DNA of 64,000 nt from Candidatus Kosakonia sp. 282A-S69 (GTDB taxonomy: Bacteria > Pseudomonadota > Gammaproteobacteria > Enterobacterales > Enterobacteriaceae). Made by a program: the position numbers and the translations under genes. A model generated the notes under the pieces. The model saw nothing but the letters and a program-made list of their open reading frames with translations, had not been told where the DNA came from and ran no database searches. Positions 1 to 11,083 of the stretch are shown in pieces (within the stretch, counting starts at the first letter, position 1; every line of letters starts with the position of its first letter). Location: contig NZ_JAROAU010000003.1 in the NCBI RefSeq assembly GCF_029433855.1, forward strand, positions 740,729 to 804,728, read 5' to 3'.

Positions 1-75
<75 letters not shown>

Positions 76-116
76 AATTCCGAACCCAACGGAACTGGTG
101 CGTAGAGTAACATTGT

Positions 117-192
<76 letters not shown>

Positions 193-201
193 AAATTTAA
201 A

Positions 202-227
202 CCCTCGCGTTTACGCGGGGGTTTTTT
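202..227 (+). terminator. Rho-independent terminator of the tRNA-Ala transcript
   Basis: Stem CCCTCGCG / CGCGGGGG (one G-U pair) with a TTTA loop, followed by TTTTTT. It ends the tandem tRNA unit. Confidence 0.9.
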
Positions 228-367
228 GTCTGGAAGGTTTTAAGCTGTTGCCTGATATAGACGCACCTCTGCCATTTTCTCGTCCATTTCCCTTGCTTGC
301 TACACTCTTTCAATAAATCTATTATTCATGGTAATTATTTTTTAACCACCAGAGCCGACATTACTTT

Positions 368-2539
368 ATGAAATCCGGTAACGTTAAGACGTTTCTACTG
401 GCGCTAATGATGTGCCTGGTGGCTATACCTATTGCCCGTCTTATTTCACCGAGCTCAATAGTTGATGCCGGCACGGTTTACCTCGCCTGGTTACCATTAA
501 GCGTAACGCTGGCGATGCTCTTATTATTTGGTCGTCACGCTGTTGCGCCGCTTATTCTCGGCTCCGCCATTATTAATGAGATCTTCTTCCATCTGCCTTT
601 CGGCGAAGCGGCAGCACTGCTGTTTTGCCAGCTGTTTGCTGTGTTGCTGGTATGCGCCATTGTTCGCTGGCAGCTTGGTGCGCGCTGGCGTTACGGTATT
701 CCCAATAAAAATATGGGAGTACGAATTTTATGGATGGGGTTTATTGCGCCCGTCGGCATAAAAATATCGATGTATATTGCCGGCGCCTGGTTTAATTACC
801 CCATTGTTCTTTCCAATTTTTTTGGCAGCGGTTCGTTAATATTCTCAATCATCGATATTGAGAGTTTGATTTGTGCAGCATTGATTTTCACCATGATTGT
901 TTATTATCCGATGCGCATGATCCTCAATCCCCGCTTCGCCAGGGCCTGGTGGCGGCGTACCGTTGTGCCCTGTTTTACTAAGAGAAAACGGTTATTTACG
1001 CTGGGCTGGCTGGCGATATTAATCACCATTGTGGCGCTGTTATGCGCGCCTTATGAAACCGATCTCATTGCCGGTTATCTGGTACCGGTAATCTTTATTA
1101 TTTTCAACTTTGGTTGCAGTCGTCTGCCGGCCACATTTCTGACGTTGAGCTGGGCCGTGTCGGCTTTCCTGTTACTGGCTTATAACGACAACTTTTTTCA
1201 TGGTGTGCGCGCGGATTACTCGCTGGCGTTTGTTATGTCAGTACTGATCTGTTTCACCGTCTGTCTGCTCTACAACACTCGCGTCTTCGGCCGCAGCCTG
1301 TGGCTGAAGCGGCGCTGGCAGGCGCAGGCGATGAGCGATCCGCTGACCGGTTTGCCCAATTTGCGTGCACTGGAAAGGGAGATGGAACGCCAGCCGGGCA
1401 GCATCATCTGCTCTCTGCACATGAAAAATCTCGATTTCCTCAGCCGTCACTTCGGCATGATGATGCGCGTTCATGTTAAGCGCAGCGTCACCCAGGCGCT
1501 GCAACCCTGGTTACATGAAGGGGAGCGCTTTTTTCAGCTGCCCGGCAGTGAATTGCTGCTGCTACTCAACGGGCCGGAGACCCTGGCGCGCTTGCACTCG
1601 ATGCTGGATGTGCTTAATAGTCAGCGACTATGCTGGAATAAAAACCCGCTGGAGATTGAGTTCGGCGCCTCGTGGGGTGAACTGCAGGGCAACAGGGAAG
1701 CGCTGCACCAGACGCTCGGCCAGCTAAGCTGGTTATCGGAGCAGACGGACAGCGAAAATCGCGTTCTGGCGCTCACCAACAGTCTGGCAGAAGTGAATCA
1801 TCAGACCACTGAGCGTGTGCTGCAGCTTGAGCGGGTGAAGCGGGCGCTGGAAGAGGGCGGCATTGCGCTCTATGCCCAGCCTATTGTCGATGCTAATGGC
1901 GAGGGCTATCACGAAATCCTCTCAAGGCTGGTCAGTGACGGGAAGACCCTCACACCGGATCAATTTATTCCGGTGATTGCCCAGTTTGATCTCGGCACGC
2001 GCTTTGATATGCAGGTCGTCGAAACGCTGCTGAAATGGATGCAGGCGCATCCGCAGCCTGTTGATAAGGCGCGTTTCTCCCTCAACTTGATGCCGCTGAC
2101 CCTGATGCAACAATCCTTCGCTACCCAGTTTCTTGCACTGTTTGCGCGCTACGGCATCTCCGCGCAGGCGGTGATTATCGAAATTACCGAAGAGCAGGCA
2201 TTTTCCCACTCGGAAGTGAGCATCCGCAATATCACGCGTTTGCGCCAGGCGGGGTTTAAAATCGCTATTGATGACTTCGGTACCGGCTACGCCAACTTCG
2301 AACGTTTGAAGCGCATCCAGGCCGATATCATCAAGATCGATGGCTGTTTTATCCGCGATATCCTCACCGACCCGCAGGATGCGATGATCGTGAAAGCGAT
2401 ATGCGATCTGGCGAAGGCTAAAGGTCTGACGGTGGTGGCAGAGTATGTGGAGAGTGAGGCGCAGCGCGAGTTACTGCTGAAGGCGGGTGTCGACTACTTG
2501 CAGGGGTATTTGCTCGGTAAGCCGCAGCCGCTGGCATAA
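368..2539 (+). CDS. pdeA: c-di-GMP phosphodiesterase PdeA (YfeA) with degenerate GGDEF and EAL domains
   Basis: A 723-residue inner-membrane protein. Residues about 5-310 hold around eight hydrophobic helices, a membrane sensor region. Residues about 325-460 form a GGDEF fold that begins DPLTGLPNLRALE but carries GSELL where the active GGDEF motif should be, so no cyclase activity is expected. Residues about 490-720 form an EAL domain with EIL for EAL and with the metal and catalytic residues kept: LNLMP, EITEE, DDFGTGYANF, IKIDG, AEYVES and LQGYLLGKP. It should hydrolyse c-di-GMP to pGpG. Position between the tRNA-Ala pair and nupC matches E. coli yfeA. The ribosome site before the ATG is weak. 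A bidirectional terminator separates it from convergent nupC. Confidence 0.93.
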   Translation: MKSGNVKTFLLALMMCLVAIPIARLISPSSIVDAGTVYLAWLPLSVTLAMLLLFGRHAVAPLILGSAIINEIFFHLPFGEAAALLFCQLFAVLLVCAIVRWQLGARWRYGIPNKNMGVRILWMGFIAPVGIKISMYIAGAWFNYPIVLSNFFGSGSLIFSIIDIESLICAALIFTMIVYYPMRMILNPRFARAWWRRTVVPCFTKRKRLFTLGWLAILITIVALLCAPYETDLIAGYLVPVIFIIFNFGCSRLPATFLTLSWAVSAFLLLAYNDNFFHGVRADYSLAFVMSVLICFTVCLLYNTRVFGRSLWLKRRWQAQAMSDPLTGLPNLRALEREMERQPGSIICSLHMKNLDFLSRHFGMMMRVHVKRSVTQALQPWLHEGERFFQLPGSELLLLLNGPETLARLHSMLDVLNSQRLCWNKNPLEIEFGASWGELQGNREALHQTLGQLSWLSEQTDSENRVLALTNSLAEVNHQTTERVLQLERVKRALEEGGIALYAQPIVDANGEGYHEILSRLVSDGKTLTPDQFIPVIAQFDLGTRFDMQVVETLLKWMQAHPQPVDKARFSLNLMPLTLMQQSFATQFLALFARYGISAQAVIIEITEEQAFSHSEVSIRNITRLRQAGFKIAIDDFGTGYANFERLKRIQADIIKIDGCFIRDILTDPQDAMIVKAICDLAKAKGLTVVAEYVESEAQRELLLKAGVDYLQGYLLGKPQPLA

Positions 2540-2540
2540 A

Positions 2541-2564
2541 AAAACCGGGGCAGGCCCCGGTTTT
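2541..2564. terminator. Bidirectional terminator between pdeA and nupC
   Basis: AAAACCGGGG-CAGG-CCCCGGTTTT hairpin lying between two convergent genes. It has A-rich and T-rich flanks on both sides and can serve both strands. Confidence 0.9.
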
Positions 2565-2581
2565 CGTAAAGTACGCCCTAA

Positions 2582-3769
2582 TCAGATAACAAGCGCCGCG
2601 ATCGCCGCAGAGAGCACGCTCACCAGCGTCGAACCGTAAACCAGCTTCAGACCAAAGCGGGAAACCACGTTGCCCTGCTCTTCGTTCAGGCCTTTGATCG
2701 CGCCTGCGATAATGCCGATGGAGGAGAAGTTGGCGAAGGAGACCAGGAAGACAGAGAGGATACCTTCCGACCGCGGAGAGAGGGTGGACGCGATTTTCTG
2801 CAGATCCATCATCGCCACGAATTCGTTGGAGACCAGTTTGGTCGCCATGATACTCGCCACCTGCAGCGCTTCATGCGCCGGTACGCCCAGCACCCAGGCA
2901 ACCGGGTAGAAGATGTAGCCCAGAATCCCCTGGAAGGAGATACCCAGCACGGCAGCGAAGAGGGCGTTCAGGCCGGAAATCAGTGCGATAAAGCCAATCA
3001 GCATTGCCGCAACGATAATCGCCACTTTGAAACCTGCCAGAATGTATTCACCCAGCATCTCAAAGAAGCTCTGGCCTTCATGCAGTTTCGCCATCTGCAG
3101 ATTCTCTTCACTCTCATCCACGCGGTACGGGTTGAGGAGCGAGAGCACGATAAAGGTACTGAACATGTTCAGCACCAGCGCAGCGACGACATATTTCGGC
3201 TGCAGCATGGTCATATACGCACCCACAATCGACATCGAAACCGTCGACATTGCGGTGGCGGCCATGGTGTACATGCGGTTGCGCGACATTTTGCCGAGGA
3301 TATCTTTATAAGCAATAAAGTTCTCGGATTGACCCAGAATCAGGGAGCTGACCGCGTTAAATGATTCCAGTTTACCCATGCCGTTCACTTTCGACAGCAC
3401 CGTACCGATGGCGCGAATCACAATCGGCAGAACGCGAATGTGCTGCAAAATACCAATCAGCGCAGAGATAAAGACAATCGGGCAGAGCACTTTCAGGAAG
3501 AAGAAGGCCAGGCCTTCGTCATTCATTTTGCCAAAGACGAAGTTGGTGCCTTCATTGGCAAAGCCGAGCAGTTTTTCAAACATCCCGGAGAAGCCTTTTA
3601 CGAAGCCGAGGCCTACATCAGAGTTGAGGAAGAACCAGGCCAGCACAACTTCAATCACCAGCAGTTGAATAACAAAGCGAATGCGGATCTTTTTGCGATC
3701 GCTGCTCACCAGCAAGGCAAGCAGCGCCACAACAGCAAGCGCCAGGACAAAGTGCAGAACGCGGGACAT
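2582..3769 (-). CDS. nupC: Nucleoside permease NupC (H+/nucleoside symporter, CNT family)
   Basis: A 395-residue polytopic inner-membrane protein, clearly NupC: it starts [20 protein letters not shown] and has the CNT signatures [15 protein letters not shown] and [13 protein letters not shown]. It imports nucleosides with protons. I start it at the ATG at 3769 because a GGAG lies 5 bases upstream and the E. coli protein starts at the same residue; the longer reading frame adds 13 unconserved residues. It is a few residues shorter than E. coli NupC (400) because of a gap near the [11 protein letters not shown] junction. A CRP-like site lies about 100 bp upstream, fitting catabolite control. 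Confidence 0.95.
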   Translation of the reverse strand: MSRVLHFVLALAVVALLALLVSSDRKKIRIRFVIQLLVIEVVLAWFFLNSDVGLGFVKGFSGMFEKLLGFANEGTNFVFGKMNDEGLAFFFLKVLCPIVFISALIGILQHIRVLPIVIRAIGTVLSKVNGMGKLESFNAVSSLILGQSENFIAYKDILGKMSRNRMYTMAATAMSTVSMSIVGAYMTMLQPKYVVAALVLNMFSTFIVLSLLNPYRVDESEENLQMAKLHEGQSFFEMLGEYILAGFKVAIIVAAMLIGFIALISGLNALFAAVLGISFQGILGYIFYPVAWVLGVPAHEALQVASIMATKLVSNEFVAMMDLQKIASTLSPRSEGILSVFLVSFANFSSIGIIAGAIKGLNEEQGNVVSRFGLKLVYGSTLVSVLSAAIAALVI

Positions 3770-3861
3770 ATTTGCTCCAAATATGAGACGGGTAGGAATT
3801 TCGTGCACATTCTATGTAACAAGACAAAAGAAAACGAGATCAAAGGCACACTATATTAATG

Positions 3862-3883
3862 TCCTGTGACCAGACTCAAAATT
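3862..3883. promoter_or_regulatory. CRP-like site upstream of nupC
   Basis: TGTGA-CCAGAC-TCAAA core (3865-3880): a perfect left half and a two-mismatch right half of TGTGA-N6-TCACA. E. coli nupC is CRP/CytR-controlled, so placement is reasonable. The call is made by eye. Confidence 0.5.
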
Positions 3884-4061
3884 AGTGATCAAACATACAA
3901 TTCAGGTATGTTAATAAAGGCCGTGAAAAGTTGCGTCACGCTGCTAGACTCATAACATAACGCTGCGGTAATTGTTGTTGCCGCCGTCACCATCCTTGGC
4001 ATTCAACCCTTCTATTGTTCAGGCTATCAGAGAAATCAAGTAAACCCATCTTAACGATCTT

Positions 4062-4080
4062 GATAATCATTCTCATTTTG
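4062..4080. promoter_or_regulatory. Fur box upstream of mntH
   Basis: GATAATCATTCTCATTTTG matches 14 of 19 positions of the Fur consensus GATAATGATAATCATTATC. It lies 42 bp before the mntH start. E. coli mntH is known to be repressed by Fur as well as MntR. Confidence 0.65.
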
Positions 4081-4088
4081 GTAGCATC

Positions 4089-4110
4089 AAACATAGCAAA
4101 GGCTATATTT
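4089..4110. promoter_or_regulatory. MntR box upstream of mntH
   Basis: The stretch AACATAGCAAAGGCTATATT inside these coordinates is an inverted repeat that closely matches the known enterobacterial mntH MntR operator. It ends 11 bp before the mntH ATG. MntR-Mn2+ would block transcription here. Confidence 0.85.
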
Positions 4111-4121
4111 AGGGGCAATAA

Positions 4122-5369
4122 ATGAGCAGTAGTCGCGTGGAGAGCAGTAACGGACGGGCAGCGCGTAAACTTCGGTTTGCGCTGATGGGGCCTGCATTTA
4201 TTGCCGCAATTGGTTACATCGATCCGGGTAACTTTGCCACCAACATTCAGGCGGGGGCGACGTTCGGCTACCAGCTTTTATGGGTTGTGGTGTGGGCGAA
4301 CCTGATGGCGATGCTCATCCAGTTGCTTTCTGCCAAGCTCGGCATTGCTACCGGCAAAAACCTTGCGGAGCAGATCCGCGATCACTATCCGCGCCCGCTG
4401 GTGTGGTTTTACTGGGTGCAGGCAGAAATTATCGCCATGGCGACGGATCTGGCAGAGTTTATCGGCGCGGCGATTGGCTTCAAGCTGATCCTCGGCGTGT
4501 CGCTGATGCAGGGCGCGGTGCTGACGGGGATCGCCACCTTCCTGATCCTGATGCTGCAAAAGCGCGGGCAGAAACCGCTGGAAAAGGTGATTGGCGGCCT
4601 GCTGCTGTTTGTTGCGGCAGCTTATATTGTGGAGCTGATTTTCTCTCAGCCGAAGCTGGCGGCGCTGGCAAAAGGGATTGTGATCCCTACGCTTTCCGGA
4701 ACCGATGCGGTCTTTCTTGCCGCTGGTGTGCTGGGCGCGACCATTATGCCGCACGTGATCTATCTGCACTCCTCCCTGACGCAAAACCTGCACGACGGTA
4801 CTCGCCGCGAGCGCTACTCCGCAACCAAATGGGATGTCGGACTGGCGATGACCATTGCCGGGTTTGTTAACCTGGCGATGATGGCGACCGCCGCGGCGGC
4901 GTTTCACTTTAATGGCCATACCGGCGTGGCCGATCTCGATCAGGCCTATTTGACGCTGGAGCCGCTGTTAAGCCATGCCGCAGCAACAATTTTCGGCCTG
5001 AGCCTGGTGGCGGCGGGACTCTCTTCCACGGTCGTCGGTACGCTGGCCGGGCAGGTAGTAATGCAAGGGTTCGTCCGTTTCCATATTCCGCTGTGGGTGC
5101 GCCGTACCATCACCATGATGCCGTCGTTTATTGTTATCTGGCTGGGGCTAGATCCGACCCGTATCCTGGTGATGAGCCAGGTGCTGCTAAGCTTCGGTAT
5201 CGCGCTGGCGCTGGTGCCGCTGCTGGTGTTTACCAGCAATACGAAATTGATGGGCGAACTGGTCAATACCGCGCTGGTAAGACGTACTGGCTGGGTGATT
5301 GTTGCGCTGGTGGTGTGCCTGAACGGCTGGCTGTTGGTGGGAACGCTTGCTGAGTTAATGGGTAAATAG
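4122..5369 (+). CDS. mntH: Mn2+/Fe2+:H+ symporter MntH (Nramp family)
   Basis: A 415-residue inner-membrane Nramp transporter (E. coli protein 412). The metal-binding motif of TM1, [11 protein letters not shown], and the TM6 motif [11 protein letters not shown] are both intact, and eleven hydrophobic helices can be traced. It brings Mn2+ into the cell under Mn shortage or oxidative stress. The start is set by AGGGG eight bases before the ATG. It is transcribed alone, divergent from nupC. The 350-bp gap carries a Fur box and an MntR box just upstream, so Mn and Fe repression is predicted. REP units follow the gene instead of a clear terminator. Confidence 0.97.
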   Translation: MSSSRVESSNGRAARKLRFALMGPAFIAAIGYIDPGNFATNIQAGATFGYQLLWVVVWANLMAMLIQLLSAKLGIATGKNLAEQIRDHYPRPLVWFYWVQAEIIAMATDLAEFIGAAIGFKLILGVSLMQGAVLTGIATFLILMLQKRGQKPLEKVIGGLLLFVAAAYIVELIFSQPKLAALAKGIVIPTLSGTDAVFLAAGVLGATIMPHVIYLHSSLTQNLHDGTRRERYSATKWDVGLAMTIAGFVNLAMMATAAAAFHFNGHTGVADLDQAYLTLEPLLSHAAATIFGLSLVAAGLSSTVVGTLAGQVVMQGFVRFHIPLWVRRTITMMPSFIVIWLGLDPTRILVMSQVLLSFGIALALVPLLVFTSNTKLMGELVNTALVRRTGWVIVALVVCLNGWLLVGTLAELMGK

Positions 5370-5420
5370 TGCCTGATGGTTGTGGGTTTATCGGGTTACA
5401 TCTCTTTTCTGCGGCTTAAA

Positions 5421-5527
5421 TGCCCGATGGCGCTACGCTTATCGGTCCTGCAAAAATGTATCGGTGCACAAAAGCTTGTAGAAAGCTGGATCGCGTAGGC
5501 CGGATAAGGCGTTAGCCGCCATCCGGC
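5421..5527. repeat. Two REP units (BIME) between mntH and ypeC
   Basis: A unit at 5421-5451 reads TGCCCGATGGCGCTACGCTT and on to ATCGG; a second, better unit at 5495-5527 reads GTAGGCCGGATAAGGCG and on to GCCATCCGGC. They are inverted relative to each other, the usual enterobacterial BIME layout at a convergent gene pair. They may stabilise 3' ends. Confidence 0.8.
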
Positions 5528-5570
5528 ACTGCACGTTTCATCGGGTAATCAAACTATCTGCGAAACACAA

Positions 5571-5918
5571 TTAATGGTGGTGTCCATGCCCGTGACCGCG
5601 GCCTGGACCGCGGTGGTCATCACGATCTCTCCAGCCTTCACGATACCCGCGCTCGTAGGCGTCGCGCTTGTCCCAGCCATGCTTATCCCAGCCACGATGC
5701 CGGCCGCGGTCATGCTTATGCCAGCGATGATCGCGCCACTCATAATTACGATTCCAGTAATCGCGGTCGCGCCAGCGGCCACCGTCCCAGTAGTTACCAT
5801 AATTATCACGATCGCCGATCTGCAATTTAACCGACGGCAACAGGGTGATTTCGCCAGCATTGGCGGCCAGCGGCGCAAAAGCCATTAATACTGCTGCCAG
5901 AATCAGTGACCTGAACAT
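5571..5918 (-). CDS. ypeC: YpeC, secreted His/Arg-rich DUF2502 protein
   Basis: A 115-residue protein with a clear signal peptide ([21 protein letters not shown], cleavage after ANA), then a charged, Trp/Arg/Asp-rich body ([19 protein letters not shown]) and a His-Gly tail GHGHGHHH. It matches E. coli YpeC closely and sits in the same place after mntH. The function is unknown. The His tail suggests periplasmic metal binding, but that is inference. I start at the ATG at 5918, which has AAGGAG six bases upstream; a GTG five codons earlier would overlap this ribosome site. An imperfect hairpin (5966-5987, TACGGGG/CCCCGTA) precedes it. Confidence 0.9.
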   Translation of the reverse strand: MFRSLILAAVLMAFAPLAANAGEITLLPSVKLQIGDRDNYGNYWDGGRWRDRDYWNRNYEWRDHRWHKHDRGRHRGWDKHGWDKRDAYERGYREGWRDRDDHRGPGRGHGHGHHH

Positions 5919-6042
5919 ACTCTTCTCCTTCACGATCGGGCCGGGAGGGCCTGTGGCGGCAATATTACGGGGCGCGCAAACCCCGTATTAGTGGCGGAAC
6001 TCCTAATTCAGCGTTAACAGCACTTTTTGCTAAAGTGATCGT

Positions 6043-7041
6043 TTACTGCGTGCCGGCGAGAATGGCATCAATCTCCTCGCACTCCTGCGCGCTAAACGCC
6101 CGGTTCGCCAGCATCCCCACCGCATCATCAAGCTGGCCGGTTTTACTGGCACCGATTAATACCGACGTAACTCGCTCATCACGCAGCACCCACGCCAGCG
6201 CCATCTGCGACAGCTTCTGCCCGCGCTGCTCGGCCACGGCGTTCAGCGCCCGCACCGTCGCCAGTTTCTCCTCGGTGAGCTGATCCGGGTTGAGGAAGCG
6301 GCTCCCGCTCGCCGCGCGCGAATCCGGCGGGATCCCCTGCAGATAGCGGTCGGTCAGTTGCCCGCCTGCCAGTGGCGAAAAAGCAATGCTGCCCACCCCT
6401 TTCTCCTGCAACAAATCCAGCAGTTCGCTCTCGACCCAGCGTTCAAACAGGGAGTATTTCGGCTGATGGATCAGGCACGGTGTGCCGAGATCGTTAAGGA
6501 TCTCGATTGCTTCCCGCGCCTGTGCCGCCGGGTAGTTCGACAGCCCGACATAGAGCGCCTTACCCTGGCGTACCAGGTGATCGAGTGCGCGCATCGTCTC
6601 TTTCAGCGGCGTTTCCGGGTCCGGACGGTGATGATAGAAAATATCGACATACTCAATGCCCATGCGGCGCAGGCTCTGATCGAGGCTGGCAACCAGATAT
6701 TTGCGCGAGCCCCAGTCGCCATAAGGGCCCTCCCACATGGTGTAACCGGCTTTGCTGGAGATAATCAGCTCATCGCGATAGGGGCGGAAATCCTCCTGCA
6801 TGATGCGCCCAAAGTTGCTCTCAGCTGAGCCAGGCGGTGGCCCATAATTGTTCGCCAGGTCGAAATGGGTGATGCCGAGGTCAAAGGCGTGGCGCAGCAG
6901 CTGTCGGCTGGTCTCGAGCAATGTCGCGTCGCCAAAGTTGTGCCACAGCCCGAGCGACACCAAAGGTAACTTAAGCCCGCTTTCGCCGCAGCGCTTATAG
7001 GCCATTTTTTCATAACGTGCGGGGTCCGCCAGGTAAACCAT
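6043..7041 (-). CDS. Aldo/keto reductase, YghZ/Gpr (L-glyceraldehyde 3-phosphate reductase) type
   Basis: A 332-residue cytosolic NADPH-dependent aldo/keto reductase. It carries the AKR catalytic Asp/Tyr region (THFDLANNYGPPPGSAE), the Lys in ELIISSKAGY, the His in DIFYHHR, and the C-terminal NADP-phosphate loop SVLIGASKTGQL. The closest E. coli relative I recognise is YghZ (Gpr), which detoxifies methylglyoxal and reduces L-glyceraldehyde 3-phosphate. The protein diverges enough, and is in another place, that I give no symbol. Start at 7041 because AGGAG lies eight bases upstream of MVYLADPARY. The gene is absent from this point in the E. coli map, so it is an insertion between ypeC and glk. 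Confidence 0.85.
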   Translation of the reverse strand: MVYLADPARYEKMAYKRCGESGLKLPLVSLGLWHNFGDATLLETSRQLLRHAFDLGITHFDLANNYGPPPGSAESNFGRIMQEDFRPYRDELIISSKAGYTMWEGPYGDWGSRKYLVASLDQSLRRMGIEYVDIFYHHRPDPETPLKETMRALDHLVRQGKALYVGLSNYPAAQAREAIEILNDLGTPCLIHQPKYSLFERWVESELLDLLQEKGVGSIAFSPLAGGQLTDRYLQGIPPDSRAASGSRFLNPDQLTEEKLATVRALNAVAEQRGQKLSQMALAWVLRDERVTSVLIGASKTGQLDDAVGMLANRAFSAQECEEIDAILAGTQ

Positions 7042-7308
7042 GCAAATACTCCTGATAAAGGGGGAAGCGATAAATTCCGGGCACAAATAAGCGCCATGTT
7101 GCGCACTCTTTCAACGCACAAGCGTACTCCAGGTATCTTCTTGTAACGCACTACGGCAATTAGGCAGTAATCAGTCTGAAAGCTTAGGGCTAATCTGTGA
7201 TGTAGATCGATAATAAAGGGGCACTCGTGATATGGTCGTTGTCGTTACAGCGCCTTGAATTTACAGTGTGCCAAAGATTTATTCTGACTTTAGCGGAGCC
7301 GTAGAAGA

Positions 7309-8274
7309 ATGAAAAAATATGCTTTAGTGGGAGACGTGGGCGGCACCAACGCGCGCTTAGCGTTGTGTGATGTCGAGACCGGCGACATTTCCCGGGCGAA
7401 GACCTATTCAGGTCTTGATTATCCGAGCCTGGAAGCGGTCGTACGCGTCTACCTCGAAGAGCACGAGGTGAGTGTGGAAGATGGCTGTATCGCCATTGCC
7501 TGCCCCATCACCGGCGACTGGGTGGCGATGACCAACCACACTTGGGCCTTCTCCATTGACGAAATGAGGCAAAACCTTGGCTTCGCGCATCTGGAGATCA
7601 TCAATGATTTCACCGCCGTTTCGATGGCTATTCCGATGCTGAAAGCGGAACATCTGATCCAGTTTGGCGGCAACGCGCCGGTTGAGGGCAAACCGATTGC
7701 CGTTTACGGTGCCGGCACCGGTCTTGGCGTCGCGCATCTGGTGCATGTGGATAAGCGCTGGGTGAGCCTGCCGGGTGAGGGCGGCCACGTCGATTTCGCG
7801 CCGAACAGCGAAGAGGAGGGGATTATCCTTGAAGAGTTGCGGGCTGAAATTGGCCACGTCTCCGCCGAACGCGTGCTCTCCGGCCCCGGGCTTATCAACC
7901 TTTACCGCGCGATTGTGAAATCTGATGGTCGCCTGCCGGAAAACCTGCAACCGAAAGATATTACCGAGCGCGCGCTGTCAGACAGCTGCACCGATTGTCG
8001 GCGTGCGCTGTCGCTGTTTTGCGTGATTATGGGCCGTTTTGGCGGCAACCTGGCGCTCAATCTCGGCACATTTGGTGGCGTTTACATCGCGGGCGGTATC
8101 GTGCCGCGCTTCCTTGATTTCTTCACCGCCTCTGGTTTTCGCGGCGGTTTCGAAGATAAGGGGCGTTTCAAAGCCTACGTGCAGGATATTCCGGTCTACC
8201 TGATTGTTCACGATAACCCAGGCCTGCTGGGCTCCGGCGCGCATCTGCGCCAGACGCTGGGTTATGTCCTCTAA
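7309..8274 (+). CDS. glk: Glucokinase
   Basis: A 321-residue cytosolic ATP-dependent glucokinase, the same length as the E. coli enzyme. It has the phosphate-binding [12 protein letters not shown] near the N-terminus, the catalytic Asp in NDFTA, and the sugar-site [10 protein letters not shown]. It phosphorylates internal free glucose to glucose 6-phosphate. The last 4 bp overlap the 3' end of ypdB on the other strand, so the two transcripts converge without a spacer. Confidence 0.97.
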   Translation: MKKYALVGDVGGTNARLALCDVETGDISRAKTYSGLDYPSLEAVVRVYLEEHEVSVEDGCIAIACPITGDWVAMTNHTWAFSIDEMRQNLGFAHLEIINDFTAVSMAIPMLKAEHLIQFGGNAPVEGKPIAVYGAGTGLGVAHLVHVDKRWVSLPGEGGHVDFAPNSEEEGIILEELRAEIGHVSAERVLSGPGLINLYRAIVKSDGRLPENLQPKDITERALSDSCTDCRRALSLFCVIMGRFGGNLALNLGTFGGVYIAGGIVPRFLDFFTASGFRGGFEDKGRFKAYVQDIPVYLIVHDNPGLLGSGAHLRQTLGYVL

Positions 8275-8999
8275 AGATTCATCAGTTGTCTGAATTCTTT
8301 TACCTTGCTGCGGCTGACGGGCACCTGAAAATCAAGGTCCCGTAGCCGCAGAATATAGGTGTTGTTAAACCAGGGTTCGATCTCGCGGATCTTATCCAGA
8401 TTGACGCAGTATGAGCGGTGGCAGCGGAAGAAGTGCGCTGTCGGCAGCTTGCTGCAAAACTCCGTAATATTCATCGGCATCACGTACGATTCCCGCCTGG
8501 TGTAGACAAACGTCATCTTCTCATGCGCTTCCGCGTAATAGATATCGTGAATACTGGTGACAATAATGCGCTCCTCTTTCACCAGGTTAATGGTGGCGTT
8601 CTCCCGCGACTGTGGGCTGCTCGCCGTACCAGCCTGCTGCTGCCAGGCGCTCTCCAGCTTCTGCAACATATTGACAATGCGTGACTCCTGATAAGGCTTC
8701 AGGATGTAGTCAAACGCTTCCAGTTCAAACGCTTCTACTGCATGCTCTTTCCATGCGGTGATAAAGACAATAAAGGGTTTATGCGCGAACTGGCTGATAT
8801 TTTGCGCCAGCAACACGCCATCCAGCGACGGGATGTTGATATCGAGAAAAATGGCGTCCACGCGGTTGTGCTGTAAGTACTTCAGCACGTCGAGACCGTC
8901 ATCAAACGTGCCGACAATCTCCATCTGGCTGTGTTCGCGGATAAGCCAGCTTAGCTCCTGCTGCGCCAGGAACTCATCTTCTACAATGATGACTTTCAT
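8271..8999 (-). CDS. ypdB: LytTR-family response regulator YpdB (PyrR)
   Basis: A 242-residue regulator: receiver domain (residues 1-115, acidic pocket EDE, phospho-acceptor Asp in [13 protein letters not shown], Lys in YILKPYQ) followed by a LytTR DNA-binding domain (about 140-240, [15 protein letters not shown]). In E. coli YpdA/YpdB responds to extracellular pyruvate and activates yhjX. Its start overlaps the ypdA stop by 4 bp (ATGA), so the two are translationally coupled. Confidence 0.95.
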   Translation of the reverse strand: MKVIIVEDEFLAQQELSWLIREHSQMEIVGTFDDGLDVLKYLQHNRVDAIFLDINIPSLDGVLLAQNISQFAHKPFIVFITAWKEHAVEAFELEAFDYILKPYQESRIVNMLQKLESAWQQQAGTASSPQSRENATINLVKEERIIVTSIHDIYYAEAHEKMTFVYTRRESYVMPMNITEFCSKLPTAHFFRCHRSYCVNLDKIREIEPWFNNTYILRLRDLDFQVPVSRSKVKEFRQLMNL

Positions 9000-10696
9000 C
9001 TTCTCTCCGGTGAGGGCAACAGCGTCGCGCGCGACGTCTGGCGGGGCACATAAAAGGCGATTTCGGTGCCGGGCGACAAGCGGCGAATATGGAGTCCTTC
9101 GCCATAGAGCAATTTCACCCGCTGATGGACATTCAGCAGACCAATTTTATTCCCCGGCATTTCGTCAGCTTCGACGCGGGCGATCATCTCAGGGGCGATA
9201 CCGTTGCCGGTATCGCGCACCGCGATGCGCACCCGGTTGCCGCACTCTTCCACGCTGATGGTGACCACTCCTTTGCCTTTGCAAGGCTGAATACCGTGAA
9301 CAATGGCATTTTCCACCAGCGGCTGGATCAGCAGGCTTGGGATCACGCAACTCACCTCTTCATCGATATCATAGATAACCGTCAGCTTATCGCCGAAGCG
9401 CGCCTGCTCAATGGCGATATAGTCCTTAATCTGGTAGAGCTCTTTTTTGATGTCGATCTGCTCATCATCTTTTAATTCGATGTTATAGCGCAGATAACGC
9501 GACAGATTGTAAATCAGCTGGCGCGCGGTATCGGGATTCAGGCGAATGGATGAGGAGATAGCATTCAGCGCGTTAAAGAGAAAATGGGGATTAATCTTGC
9601 TCTGCAGCGCGCGCAGCTCCGCTTTGTTGGCCATCTCACGCAGCTGTTCAGCGCGGGAGACTTCCAGCTGCGTTGAGATAATCTGCGATAAACCGACCGC
9701 CATGTCCTGCAACGCAGAGGTAATCTGGTGCGCGTGGCAGTAGTAGATTTTTAGCGTTCCGGTGACGATGCCCTGTTCGCGCAGTGGGATCACCAGCATG
9801 GAGTGGATTTCCGGCGTACGGTGCGCTTCATCATTGTTTTTAATGATAATTTCGCCGGTAGTGATCGCCTGCTGCGTGGTCGGGCTAATAATGTCATCGT
9901 TATCGAGGTAGTTATTTTCACCGACCCCGACATAGGCCAGCACATGATCGACATTGGTGATCGCCACCGCGTCAGCATCAATATCGCGGCGAATGATGTC
10001 GCACACCTGGCGCAGCGACTCGCTGTTCACATTGCGAAATAGCGGCAGCGTTTTGTTGGCAATATCCAGCGCCAGCCGCGCCTGACGTCCGGCAATCGCC
10101 TCTTTTTCCCCCTCGACGCTCTGCACCAGCAGCACAATAAAGCCGATACACACCGTGCCGAAGATCATCGGCGCGCCGATTTTCGCCACAATATCCAGCC
10201 CCAGCGCCGTCGAGGGTGCCCAGACCACTACCAATAGCATGGTCAGGCTTTCGCAAATCATCCCGCCGATGATCCCGGCGCGCCAGTGCTGGGCTTTAGG
10301 AAACTTTCGGTTAATCAGCCCCGACATAATGCCGGCGATAATACTGGTGATAAAACAGGGCACAGCGGTCACGCCGCCGACATCAATCAGGTAGCGGTGC
10401 GTCCCGGCGATGATCCCGGTAATAATGCCGACCCAGGGGCCAAAGAGAATCCCGCCGGACATCACGGCAATAATGCGCACATTGACCAGCGATCCCTCCA
10501 CCGGCACGCCGGACCAGGTGCTGAACAGCGCGAACAGGGAGAAGATCGCCGTTACGCCGAGCAGCTCCTTTGGTGAGTGAGCAGTTTTATGCAGCAGCTC
10601 GCGAAACAGGCGGAGGCGGATCAGAAAGAAGAGGCAGATCAGCATCAACGCCGCGCGGTCGAAAACCGCCAGCAGCATGTCGAATATTTCGTGCAC
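8996..10696 (-). CDS. ypdA: LytS-type sensor histidine kinase YpdA (PyrS)
   Basis: A 566-residue inner-membrane kinase (E. coli 565). Order: 5TM-LytS sensor (about 1-195, including [20 protein letters not shown]), GAF domain (about 215-345), His kinase core with the phospho-acceptor segment [15 protein letters not shown], then HATPase with [13 protein letters not shown] and DTGNGIAPE. It senses pyruvate with YpdB as its partner. A 387-bp divergent gap to alaC carries its promoter; I saw no specific operator in it. Confidence 0.95.
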   Translation of the reverse strand: MHEIFDMLLAVFDRAALMLICLFFLIRLRLFRELLHKTAHSPKELLGVTAIFSLFALFSTWSGVPVEGSLVNVRIIAVMSGGILFGPWVGIITGIIAGTHRYLIDVGGVTAVPCFITSIIAGIMSGLINRKFPKAQHWRAGIIGGMICESLTMLLVVVWAPSTALGLDIVAKIGAPMIFGTVCIGFIVLLVQSVEGEKEAIAGRQARLALDIANKTLPLFRNVNSESLRQVCDIIRRDIDADAVAITNVDHVLAYVGVGENNYLDNDDIISPTTQQAITTGEIIIKNNDEAHRTPEIHSMLVIPLREQGIVTGTLKIYYCHAHQITSALQDMAVGLSQIISTQLEVSRAEQLREMANKAELRALQSKINPHFLFNALNAISSSIRLNPDTARQLIYNLSRYLRYNIELKDDEQIDIKKELYQIKDYIAIEQARFGDKLTVIYDIDEEVSCVIPSLLIQPLVENAIVHGIQPCKGKGVVTISVEECGNRVRIAVRDTGNGIAPEMIARVEADEMPGNKIGLLNVHQRVKLLYGEGLHIRRLSPGTEIAFYVPRQTSRATLLPSPERR

Positions 10697-11083
10697 GGGG
10701 GACTCATGTGATAGAGGTCAAAGGGCTATGATAAAAAACCCGGCGGCAGATCACCAGTTAACCATTGATTAGATGAATGAGGAAAAACCATTTTTTAAAA
10801 AGGGGATTAAAGGGAATCTTACCCAGCGCGGGAGACAACTCACTTTGCTGCCCTTTTGAGGTAATTTTATTTTTATCATAATGTTAAAGATAAGCGGTAG
10901 TTATCGGCTTAAGCGGCAATCACCTCTAAGACTGTTCACATTTCGCTTCCTCTTTTACCCGGCCACACTATTTTTTCGCTTCCCTCTCGACAGGCAGAAT
11001 TTAATCAGGCTATGGTCAGAACAGCTGCACATGCAGCGACGTCGCTCGGACGGTCCGGGCGCTAACGTAACTTCGAGGAATCT

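Noticed and set aside
4278-4919. 213-codon minus-strand frame inside mntH
   Set aside because: His/Arg/Gln-rich antisense shadow of a conserved transporter; not a real protein.
5966-5987. Hairpin TACGGGG/CCCCGTA before ypeC as a terminator of the aldo/keto reductase gene
   Set aside because: No T-tract on the minus strand; noted under ypeC but not called as a terminator.
7201-7240. CRP-like TGTGATGTAGATCGAT upstream of glk
   Set aside because: Only the left half fits; the right half has too many mismatches to support a site.
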